Shown: positions 1 to 5,337 of the stretch, piece after piece
Layout: every line of letters begins with the position of its first letter
Position numbering within the stretch: the first letter of the stretch is position 1
Source of the DNA: Thalassospiraceae bacterium
GTDB taxonomy: Bacteria > Pseudomonadota > Alphaproteobacteria > Rhodospirillales > Magnetovibrionaceae
Length of the DNA stretch: 11,176 nucleotides
Assembly: GCA_030637205.1 (NCBI GenBank)
Contig: DAOVVL010000031.1
Coordinates: 1 to 11,176 of the forward strand
Reading direction: 5' to 3'
Translations under genes and position numbers: made by a program
The notes under the pieces: generated by a model
What the model was told of the DNA's origin: nothing
Databases searched by the model: none
Seen by the model: the letters and a program-made list of their open reading frames with translations, nothing else

Positions 1-6
1 GGTGGG

Positions 7-12
7 TTCCTT
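7..12 (-). promoter_or_regulatory. Ribosome binding site for a gene starting left of the window
   Basis: On the minus strand this reads AAGGAA and is followed by only six bases before the window ends. That is the normal distance from a Shine-Dalgarno sequence to a start codon, so a minus-strand gene probably begins immediately outside the left edge. The gene itself is not visible; this is inference from the site and from the upstream promoter candidate. Confidence 0.35.
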
Positions 13-64
13 GAATAAAAGTGCGGATGGGGGGCAAAGTCGCCCCGGGTCCGAATTGGCGCGC

Positions 65-92
65 AGTATAGCCACGAAGGCTCCAAGGTAAA
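65..92 (-). promoter_or_regulatory. Candidate promoter reading leftward out of the window
   Basis: On the minus strand a TATACT hexamer (65-70) lies 16 bases downstream of TTTACC (87-92), a fair sigma-70-type pair. The predicted transcript would start near base 58 and lead into the AAGGAA ribosome binding site at 7-12. A short hairpin, GGGGC (31-35) with GCCCC (42-46), would sit in its leader. This is a sequence-pattern call only. Confidence 0.35.
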
Positions 93-225
93 GGGCTAAA
101 GGCCCTATGGTGTCAGGCCCGCTGGCCGGGGCCCTGAGCTGGCCACCCGCGCCCCTTGCGGAGCCGCCTTTGGGTTGCTAGATAAAGCACAGTCTCAATC
201 ACCGACAGCCACAGGAACCGAACCG

Positions 226-960
226 ATGCGCGCGCTGATCTCAGCCTTTTTCAGGGGTCTCAGTCAACTTTCCGACCCCAGAACCCGCTCCGTGGTGTGG
301 GTGTCCATCGGCTGGTCGACGGTGATTTTCATCGCTACATGGGTCGCCATCTGGTTCATCCTGAAGGTCACTACCTTTATCGCCATCGGCTGGCTGGAAG
401 TCATATTTGATTTTGTCAGCGGTTTTGGCGCGATTTTCCTCGCCTGGTTTTTGTTCCCGCCCGTGGTTATCGCGGTGGGCGGCTTGTTGCTGGAACGCGT
501 GGTGGACGCGGTCGAGGCGCGCCACTATCCGGATCAGGAACTGGCGGCGGGGCAAAAGTTTTCAGACGCCATGATCGGCACACTGGCATTATTGGGCAAG
601 GCCGTGGGGCTGAACCTGTTGTGCCTACCATTATTGCTGGTGCCGTTCTTGTTCCCGTTTGTTTATTACCCGTTGAACGGTTACCTGCTGAGCCGTGAAT
701 ATTTTGAAGTCGTCGCAACCCGGCGCATGAACGGGCCAGACGCGCGACGCCTGCGCGCTAAAAAACAAACATCGCTGACCATCATTGGTGCGGTGTATGC
801 ATTCATGCTGACCATTCCCTTGGTCAACCTGCTGACCCCGGTCATCGCCACTGCGGCAATGGTGCATTTGTTTGAACGCTGGCGGGAAAAAAGCTCAAAC
901 GGCAATGGCTTGCCCAGCACCGATACCCAAACAACAACACCGACAGAGGTTAGCTCGTGA
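226..960 (+). CDS. EI24 (CysZ/Etoposide-induced 2.4) domain integral membrane protein
   Basis: This 244-residue protein is hydrophobic over most of its length. Predicted membrane segments lie near residues 24-48, 51-90 (one long or two), 118-148 and 182-213, followed by a polar Ser/Thr-rich tail. The stretch around residues 147-167 (YYPLNGYLLSREYFEVVATR) is the conserved signature of the EI24/CysZ family. E. coli CysZ takes part in sulfate uptake, but alphaproteobacterial members with this architecture are mostly uncharacterised, so sulfate transport is only one possibility. I chose ATG 226 because AGGAA lies eight bases upstream (213-217) and homologs usually begin close to this point; an in-frame TTG at 175 would add 17 residues but has a poorer site. 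Its stop overlaps the start of the lipoprotein gene by four bases, so the two are probably co-translated and may act together at the envelope. Confidence 0.85.
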   Translation: MRALISAFFRGLSQLSDPRTRSVVWVSIGWSTVIFIATWVAIWFILKVTTFIAIGWLEVIFDFVSGFGAIFLAWFLFPPVVIAVGGLLLERVVDAVEARHYPDQELAAGQKFSDAMIGTLALLGKAVGLNLLCLPLLLVPFLFPFVYYPLNGYLLSREYFEVVATRRMNGPDARRLRAKKQTSLTIIGAVYAFMLTIPLVNLLTPVIATAAMVHLFERWREKSSNGNGLPSTDTQTTTPTEVSS

Positions 961-1343
961 ACAAACGTATTTTTATAATGCTCGCCACGCTATTGATCGC
1001 GGCGTGCGCCGGGGATGTAAACCGCACCGTTGCGCCGACGCACAGCGAAACATTGGAAGCCCCGCCTGAACCCCCCAAAGTGGTTGCCGGCGAACTGGTT
1101 GGCCAAAATGCAAATTGGTTGCGCGCACGTCTGGGCGATCCCGGATTATTGCGCCGCGATGGCCGCTCAGAAATCTGGCAGTATAAAAGTGCGAGCTGTG
1201 TGGTGAATGTTTTTCTGTACCCGGCCGATGAAGGTGCCAGCGACGCTTCACCCGACACCGCCGAATACAATGTGCAGTATTTTGATGCCCGCGATTTAAA
1301 AGGCGCACCGGCAATCCAGAAAGATTGCCTTAATAGTTTATAA
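957..1343 (+). CDS. Small putative lipoprotein, possibly SmpA/BamE-like
   Basis: This gene encodes 128 residues. The N-terminus is a lipoprotein signal: basic MNKR, a hydrophobic run to residue 14, then the lipobox IAAC with the acylated cysteine at position 17 and Ala-Gly after it, which fits sorting to the outer membrane in the E. coli rule. The mature part has a Pro-rich linker and then a domain at about residues 45-125 with a pattern of LVGQ, a leucine pair, LGDP, an arginine-rich turn and WQYKSASC. This resembles the small two-helix, three-strand fold of the SmpA/OmlA (BamE) group, but the match is by eye and weak. Two cysteines in the mature domain (the SASC and KDC positions) could form a disulfide in the periplasm. 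It starts with GTG overlapping the stop of the upstream EI24 gene (GTGA) with AGAGG seven bases before, so it is translationally coupled. Exact function is unknown. Confidence 0.8.
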   Translation: MNKRIFIMLATLLIAACAGDVNRTVAPTHSETLEAPPEPPKVVAGELVGQNANWLRARLGDPGLLRRDGRSEIWQYKSASCVVNVFLYPADEGASDASPDTAEYNVQYFDARDLKGAPAIQKDCLNSL

Positions 1344-1346
1344 GCA

Positions 1347-1377
1347 CGCCGCATTAGCGGCGACGCACGGTCGTGCG
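1347..1377. terminator. Two tandem hairpins between convergent genes (candidate bidirectional terminator)
   Basis: The first hairpin has a perfect 6-bp stem CGCCGC (1347-1352) and GCGGCG (1357-1362) with loop ATTA. The second has CGCAC (1364-1368) and GTGCG (1373-1377) with loop GGTC. They lie between the stop of the lipoprotein gene and the stop of nth, the right place for a shared terminator. There is no clear T-run after either stem, so termination would be weak or factor-assisted. Confidence 0.4.
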
Positions 1378-1395
1378 CTTGAATATATTATCAGT

Positions 1396-2028
1396 TTATA
1401 ATTCCTTCGCCTTGTACTTGCACAGATCAAGCAGCAGACAATTTGCACAATCGGGCTTTCGGGCCTTGCACACATAACGCCCGTGAAGAATAAGCCAGTG
1501 ATGCGCATGAACCATGAATTCATCCGGCACCGCTTTTAAAAGCTTCTTTTCAACTTCCAGAACATTTTTGCCCGGCGCCAGCCCGGTGCGGTTGGATACG
1601 CGAAAGATGTGGGTATCGACCGCCATGGTCGCCTCGCCCCAACACACGTTCAACACCACGTTGGCGGTTTTGCGTCCCACACCGGGAAGTTTTTCCAAAG
1701 CCGCACGGTCGCGCGGAACTTCACCGCCGTGATCGTCGCTGAGCATCTTTGATAATTTGATGACGTTCCTGGCCTTGGTGTTGTAAAGGCCGATGGTCTT
1801 GATATGGGTTTTTAACTTGGCTTCGCCCAGCGCGGTCATTTTTTCAGGCGTGTTGACAGTTTTAAAAAGTTTTTCCGTGGCCTTGTTCACACCCTTGTCT
1901 GTTGCCTGCGCCGACAGCACCACAGCCACCAAAAGCGTGAACGGATTGGTCCAGTTCAGCTCGCTTTTGGGTTCGGGATTTAAGGCACGCAGGCGGGTAA
2001 AGAATTCTTGTACATCTGTTTTTTTCAT
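1396..2028 (-). CDS. nth: Endonuclease III (DNA glycosylase/AP lyase)
   Basis: Endonuclease III removes oxidised pyrimidines and nicks abasic sites in base excision repair. The protein is 210 residues against 211 in E. coli, and key positions coincide. The helix-hairpin-helix LPGVGRKTANVV carries the catalytic lysine at 120, the catalytic aspartate is D138 in VDTHIFRVSNR, and the C-terminal 4Fe-4S cluster ligands C187, C194, C197 and C203 keep the classic C-x6-C-x2-C-x5-C spacing. I placed the start at ATG 2028 (MKKTDVQEFF), which gives the family length; the frame is open for 39 more codons upstream, but that would run into the divergent alkyltransferase gene. It is convergent with the lipoprotein gene and divergent from the alkyltransferase, so two DNA repair genes share an 82-bp intergenic region. 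All expected catalytic residues are present. Confidence 0.97.
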   Translation of the reverse strand: MKKTDVQEFFTRLRALNPEPKSELNWTNPFTLLVAVVLSAQATDKGVNKATEKLFKTVNTPEKMTALGEAKLKTHIKTIGLYNTKARNVIKLSKMLSDDHGGEVPRDRAALEKLPGVGRKTANVVLNVCWGEATMAVDTHIFRVSNRTGLAPGKNVLEVEKKLLKAVPDEFMVHAHHWLILHGRYVCKARKPDCANCLLLDLCKYKAKEL

Positions 2029-2095
2029 AAAAACCAGCCTAAACCGACAAACGCACCACAGCAAGAAACGGGTGGGCGCGTACGGGCTTAAGCCT

Positions 2096-2103
2096 GTTAT
2101 ACT
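2096..2103 (+). promoter_or_regulatory. Extended -10 promoter, probably giving a leaderless alkyltransferase mRNA
   Basis: TATACT (2098-2103) is preceded by TG at 2095-2096, which makes an extended -10; no good -35 is visible. Transcription would begin about seven bases downstream, at or next to the ATG at 2111. There is no Shine-Dalgarno sequence before that ATG, consistent with a leaderless transcript. On the opposite strand the same bases read TATAAC, so the box might also serve nth. A 10-bp palindrome, GGCTTAAGCC, lies at 2085-2094. Confidence 0.4.
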
Positions 2104-2110
2104 CACGCCC

Positions 2111-2989
2111 ATGCAGGAACTGGCCACCCCAAGCGAGACATCCACAGAACGCGACGGCGACTATGCGCGCATTTCTGATGCCATTGCCTACATTCGCGAA
2201 CGGCGTTTGGATCAGCCGGAACTGGCCGACGTGGCCCGACAGGTGAACTTAAGCCCCCATCATTTCCAGCGCCTGTTTACCCGTTGGGTGGGCGTTTCGC
2301 CGAAACGGTTTCTTGGCTACCTGACGCAACGACATGCACGTGAATTGCTGAACCAGAATGCGGATGTATTAAGCGCCTCACTGGAAGTCGGCCTTTCAGG
2401 GCCGGGTCGTTTGCACGACCTGTGCGTCAACCTGGAAGCCGCCACGCCCGGCGAGATTAAATCGGGCGGTACGGGCTTAAGCATTCAAACCGGCTGGCAC
2501 ACCTCGCCCTTTGGTGACGTTTTGGTGCATGAAACCGAACGCGGCATCGCCGGCATTTCGTTTGCACAAAAAGAAAACCGGGCGCAAGTCGAGGCCATCA
2601 TGCGCGCACGCTGGCCCAAGGCGCGTTTTATTGAACGTCCTGAACAAACAAAACAAACGGTGGCGCGTATTTTTTCGGGCGCGCCTAACAAAAACCCGCT
2701 CAACGCATTTATCGGTGGCACCAATTTCCAGATGCAGGTCTGGCAGGCGCTGGTGCAAATTCAGCCGGGCAGCCTGACCACCTACGGGCGCATCGCCAAG
2801 GCCATCGGCAAACCCAAAGCCGCGCGCGCGGTGGGAACGGCCGTGGGCCTGAACCCGGTCGGTTTTTTAATTCCGTGTCACCGCGTTATTCGCGAGAACG
2901 GCGCCATTGAAGGCTATCGCTGGGGAACCGAACGCAAGGCCGCCATGATCGGCTGGGAAGCGGCAAGGCTGGAAAAAAAGCTCGCGTAA
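2111..2989 (+). CDS. HTH-type Ada-like methylated-DNA-protein cysteine S-methyltransferase
   Basis: This 292-residue protein fuses an AraC-type DNA-binding domain to an O6-methylguanine methyltransferase, which transfers alkyl groups from O6-methylguanine to its own cysteine. The HTH lies at about residues 18-115, with QPELADVARQVNLSPHHFQR as its first helix-turn-helix and GVSPKRFLGY after it. The methyltransferase part has its N-terminal subdomain at about 125-200 and the catalytic domain at 205-285, with the invariant PCHR motif at 255-258 (acceptor C256) and the FQMQVWQAL and TTYGRIA helices before it. E. coli Ada has an extra N-terminal zinc domain that repairs methylphosphotriesters and switches on the regulator; that domain is absent here. 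ATG 2111 fits because the HTH begins just after it and no homology lies upstream; the longer open frame back to 1793 is antisense to nth. How the HTH would sense damage is unclear. It could be called ada or ogt; I leave the symbol open. Confidence 0.93.
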   Translation: MQELATPSETSTERDGDYARISDAIAYIRERRLDQPELADVARQVNLSPHHFQRLFTRWVGVSPKRFLGYLTQRHARELLNQNADVLSASLEVGLSGPGRLHDLCVNLEAATPGEIKSGGTGLSIQTGWHTSPFGDVLVHETERGIAGISFAQKENRAQVEAIMRARWPKARFIERPEQTKQTVARIFSGAPNKNPLNAFIGGTNFQMQVWQALVQIQPGSLTTYGRIAKAIGKPKAARAVGTAVGLNPVGFLIPCHRVIRENGAIEGYRWGTERKAAMIGWEAARLEKKLA

Positions 2990-3079
2990 TTTTCTACCAA
3001 CAAGATTTCGGTGGCAACCCAACTGGGCGATGTGCTGGCACGGCTGAAAGCCAAGCCGCCCGAAGAAACTATCGCTTGA
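2990..3079 (+). other. In-frame protein-like extension after the alkyltransferase stop
   Basis: After the TAA at 2987-2989 the same frame stays open for 29 sense codons and ends at TGA 3077-3079. The conceptual peptide has a helical, protein-like composition (for example QLGDVLARLKAKPPEE). It has no start codon with a ribosome binding site of its own apart from a poor GTG at 3011. It may be a former C-terminal extension cut off by a stop mutation, a readthrough tail, the remnant of a lost gene, or chance. The remaining bases up to the dapB stop hold only a small imperfect CGAAG/CTTCG dyad (3101-3112). Confidence 0.25.
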
Positions 3080-3123
3080 CCGAAGTACACTGAGCAAACG
3101 CGAAGGACTTCGATCAAAAGTTA

Positions 3124-3921
3124 TTAAAACCCCAAAACGTCTTTCATGGAATAAAGACCCGGCGATTGTGACTGCGTCCACATGGCCGCGCGCACCGCGC
3201 CATTGGCGAAAATTTCACGGCTAGCCGCTTTGTGGGTTAGCTCAAGTCGCTCGCCGGTAGCGGCAAACATGGCCGTGTGATCGCCCACCACGTCACCACC
3301 GCGAAGGGTGGCAAAACCGATGTCGCCGCTGCGCCGCTCGCCGGTGATGCCTTCGCGCGAAAGCACGCTCACATCATCAAGATTAACGCCACGACCGGAT
3401 GCCGCCGCATGGCCCATCGCCAGTGCAGTTCCTGATGGCGCATCGACCTTGTGGCGGTGATGCATTTCAGAAATTTCGATATCAAAACTATCGGGCAGGG
3501 TTTTGGCGGCGGTTTCCACCAGCCCCAAAAGTAAGTTCACACCAACCGAGAAATTTGCCGCCTGAACCACCGCAACTTTTTTGGCCGCGTTTGTAACCGC
3601 GTCTTGCTGGGCGGCTTCAAGTCCGGTGGTGCCGATCACCCAAGCCGTGCCGTGTTCAGCCGCCAGCTTGGCGTGGGTTTCGGTAACCTTGGGCGAGGTA
3701 AAGTCGATCACCACGTCAGATGCCTGAAACAGCGCCGCCGCGTCATCGCCTAAATTAACGCCCATGCCATCAATGCCCGCAAGAACGCCGAGGTCTATCC
3801 CTAAGTCCGCATGGCCCGGGGCTTCTGAGCCCGCAGCCACAACCGCGCCGTCCGTGGCGTTCACAGCCATGATCAACATGCGGCCCATGCGCCCTGCGGC
3901 GCCGATAATTCCGATATTCAT
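3124..3921 (-). CDS. dapB: 4-hydroxy-tetrahydrodipicolinate reductase
   Basis: DapB reduces the product of DapA with NAD(P)H in the diaminopimelate route to lysine and peptidoglycan, in the cytoplasm. The protein is 265 residues (E. coli 273). It has the nucleotide-binding GAAGRMG loop at 7-13, VIDFTSP at 71-77, WVIGTTG at 94-100, NFSVGVNLL at 123-131, and the family signature EMHHRHKVDAPSGTA at 152-166, which holds the catalytic H154/H155 pair and K158 at the same spacing as in E. coli (H159, H160, K163). The C-terminus SPGLYSMKDVLGF is typical. The start at 3921 places the Rossmann strand MNIGIIGAAG at the N-terminus. It lies 113 bases downstream of dnaJ on the same strand. A hairpin after dnaJ and a promoter candidate before dapB suggest it is at least partly transcribed on its own. 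Confidence 0.97.
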   Translation of the reverse strand: MNIGIIGAAGRMGRMLIMAVNATDGAVVAAGSEAPGHADLGIDLGVLAGIDGMGVNLGDDAAALFQASDVVIDFTSPKVTETHAKLAAEHGTAWVIGTTGLEAAQQDAVTNAAKKVAVVQAANFSVGVNLLLGLVETAAKTLPDSFDIEISEMHHRHKVDAPSGTALAMGHAAASGRGVNLDDVSVLSREGITGERRSGDIGFATLRGGDVVGDHTAMFAATGERLELTHKAASREIFANGAVRAAMWTQSQSPGLYSMKDVLGF

Positions 3922-3957
3922 GGGGGGTCCCCAAATCTCTCAGTTCAAGTTGCGCCG

Positions 3958-3985
3958 ATGATAGCAGAAACACCATAAGGGGCAA
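3958..3985 (-). promoter_or_regulatory. Candidate dapB promoter
   Basis: On the minus strand TTGCCC (3980-3985) and TATCAT (3958-3963) are 16 bases apart, and the -10 is preceded by TGC, making it an extended -10. Predicted transcription would start near 3951, about 30 bases upstream of the dapB ATG. This would let the housekeeping gene dapB be expressed apart from the heat-shock genes. Confidence 0.4.
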
Positions 3986-4014
3986 ACGAAGAGGGGCTGG
4001 GGTTTACTCTTTGT

Positions 4015-4030
4015 CGCGCCGTAAGGCGCG
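4015..4030 (-). terminator. Hairpin directly after dnaJ
   Basis: A perfect 6-bp stem, CGCGCC (4015-4020) with GGCGCG (4025-4030) and a 4-base loop, lies five bases beyond the dnaJ stop codon. On the minus strand it is not followed by a U-run, so it may protect the 3' end or attenuate rather than terminate fully. Confidence 0.35.
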
Positions 4031-4034
4031 CGGG

Positions 4035-5204
4035 CTATTCCTTCAAGTCTTCCCACAGATCCTTGACCTTGGAAAAGAAGCCGCCCGATTCGGGGCTGTG
4101 CTTTTTATCTTCCACCCCGGCGGCCTGCAGGCTTTCAAGGTGTTCTTTCTGTTTTTTGGTCAGGTTCACCGGCGTTTCAACCTGCAGCTCAACAAACATG
4201 TCGCCGCGTGATTTCGCGCGCAGCACACTCATGCCCTTTGATTTGAGGCGGAACTGCTGACCCGGCTGGGTGCCGGCGGGAATGTTGATGCGCGCCCGGG
4301 CGCCGTCCACGGTGGGCACTTCGATGTGGCCACCCAACGCCGCCGTGGTCATGGGTACCGGCACGCGCATGTGGATATCGGCACCATGGCGGTGGAACAT
4401 GCGGTGTGGCTGGATGGCAATAAAGATATAAAGATCGCCAGCCGGCGCGCCGCGCAAGCCAGCCTCGCCTTCGCCGGAAAGACGGATGCGGGTGCCTTCT
4501 TCGACACCGGCGGGAATGTTGACGTTGAGGGTTTTTTCCTTGGCCACGCGGCCCTGACCGGAACAGTTGGAACACGTTTCCTTGATCACCTTGCCCTGAC
4601 CATGACACGACGGGCAGGTGCGCTCGACCGTGAAAAAGCCCTGCTGGCTGCGCACCACACCGTGGCCGCCGCACGTTGCACAGGCCACCGGCTCGGTGCC
4701 GGGCTTGGCGCCGGAACCGTGACAGGTGTCGCATTCAACGGAAGTGGGCACACGAACTTCGCTGTTTTTTCCGCCGAACGCATCTTCCAGCGTGATGGTC
4801 ATGTTAAAGCGCAGGTCCGACCCGCGACCGCTTTGCTGTTGTTGGGGACCGCCGCGCTGAGCGAAACCGCCGCCAAACATTTCTTCGAAAATATCGGCAA
4901 AGCCACCACCAGCAAAACCGGGGCCGCCAGGGCCGCCGGGGCCACCAAATCCACCGCCCATTCCGCCCGGCCCGCCTTGCTCAAACGCGGCGTGGCCGAA
5001 CTGATCGTAAGCGGAACGCTTTTGATCGTCTTTGAGGATTTCGTAAGCTTCGCTGATGTCCTTGAATTTTTGCTCAGCCGCTTTGTCGTCGGGGTTGCGG
5101 TCGGGGTGATATTGCATGGCGAGCTTGCGATAAGATTTTTTGATCTCATCGCCGTCGGCGCCCTTTGTAATTTCGAGAAGGTCGTAATAATCCTGCTTCG
5201 ACAT
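4035..5204 (-). CDS. dnaJ: Chaperone protein DnaJ (Hsp40)
   Basis: DnaJ delivers unfolded clients to DnaK and stimulates its ATPase. The protein is 389 residues (E. coli 376) with the full type I layout: J domain at 1-72 with the essential HPD at 33-35; a Gly/Phe-rich linker at about 77-122, ending in a short Gln run; a zinc-binding domain with four CxxCxGxG repeats near residues 158-165, 175-182, 197-204 and 211-218; then the two client-binding barrels and a C-terminal dimerisation region. The ATG at 5204 is preceded on its strand by AAGGT at a normal distance. It lies 133 bases downstream of dnaK, with a strong hairpin in the gap, so dnaJ is likely transcribed from the dnaK promoter at a reduced level. 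The protein looks intact and standard. Confidence 0.98.
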   Translation of the reverse strand: MSKQDYYDLLEITKGADGDEIKKSYRKLAMQYHPDRNPDDKAAEQKFKDISEAYEILKDDQKRSAYDQFGHAAFEQGGPGGMGGGFGGPGGPGGPGFAGGGFADIFEEMFGGGFAQRGGPQQQQSGRGSDLRFNMTITLEDAFGGKNSEVRVPTSVECDTCHGSGAKPGTEPVACATCGGHGVVRSQQGFFTVERTCPSCHGQGKVIKETCSNCSGQGRVAKEKTLNVNIPAGVEEGTRIRLSGEGEAGLRGAPAGDLYIFIAIQPHRMFHRHGADIHMRVPVPMTTAALGGHIEVPTVDGARARINIPAGTQPGQQFRLKSKGMSVLRAKSRGDMFVELQVETPVNLTKKQKEHLESLQAAGVEDKKHSPESGGFFSKVKDLWEDLKE

Positions 5205-5265
5205 TGGCTGACCTTGTCCCTGAAACCTACCCTGTGCCGTAAATTGGCGGGGTACCCCTAAAATG

Positions 5266-5304
5266 GGCGAAACCGGCGGGTCGCTTTGAGCCCGCCGGAA
5301 CGCC
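5266..5304 (-). terminator. Strong hairpin in the dnaK-dnaJ intergenic region
   Basis: An 8-bp stem CCGGCGGG (5273-5280) and CCCGCCGG (5291-5298) has a 10-base loop. It extends through a small A-rich internal loop to a further GGCG (5266-5269) and CGCC (5301-5304) pair. On the minus strand it is followed by TTTCGCCC and ATTTTA, so only a weak U stretch. A separate palindrome, GGGGTACCCC, follows at 5249-5258. The likely role is partial termination, or mRNA processing and 3' protection of the dnaK message, setting the DnaK to DnaJ ratio. Confidence 0.5.
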
Positions 5305-5337
5305 TAACCACTTATACCCGAGACCTCGTTTAAGGCC

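Noticed and set aside
175..225. TTG start 17 codons upstream for the EI24 protein
   Set aside because: ATG 226 has a better placed AGGAA site and matches where homologs begin; a weak promoter-like pair (TTGCGG at 156, TAGATA at 179) would even place the TTG before the transcript.
872..1069. Small plus-strand frame overlapping the EI24 and lipoprotein genes
   Set aside because: It is out of frame with two well-supported genes and has no ribosome binding site or recognisable features.
1793..2110. N-terminal extension of the alkyltransferase by 106 codons
   Set aside because: The stretch is antisense to nth and shows no Ada zinc-domain cysteines; the HTH domain begins soon after ATG 2111.
3081..3112. 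Terminator between the alkyltransferase gene and dapB
   Set aside because: The CGAAGT/ACTTCG and CGAAG/CTTCG pairings are short, one has only a 2-base loop, and no T-run follows on either strand.
4326..5261. Long 311-codon open frame on the plus strand opposite dnaJ
   Set aside because: It lies wholly antisense to a fully conserved dnaJ. Its product has no recognisable domain and mirrors the codon bias of dnaJ. Long antisense frames opposite high-GC chaperone genes are common artefacts.
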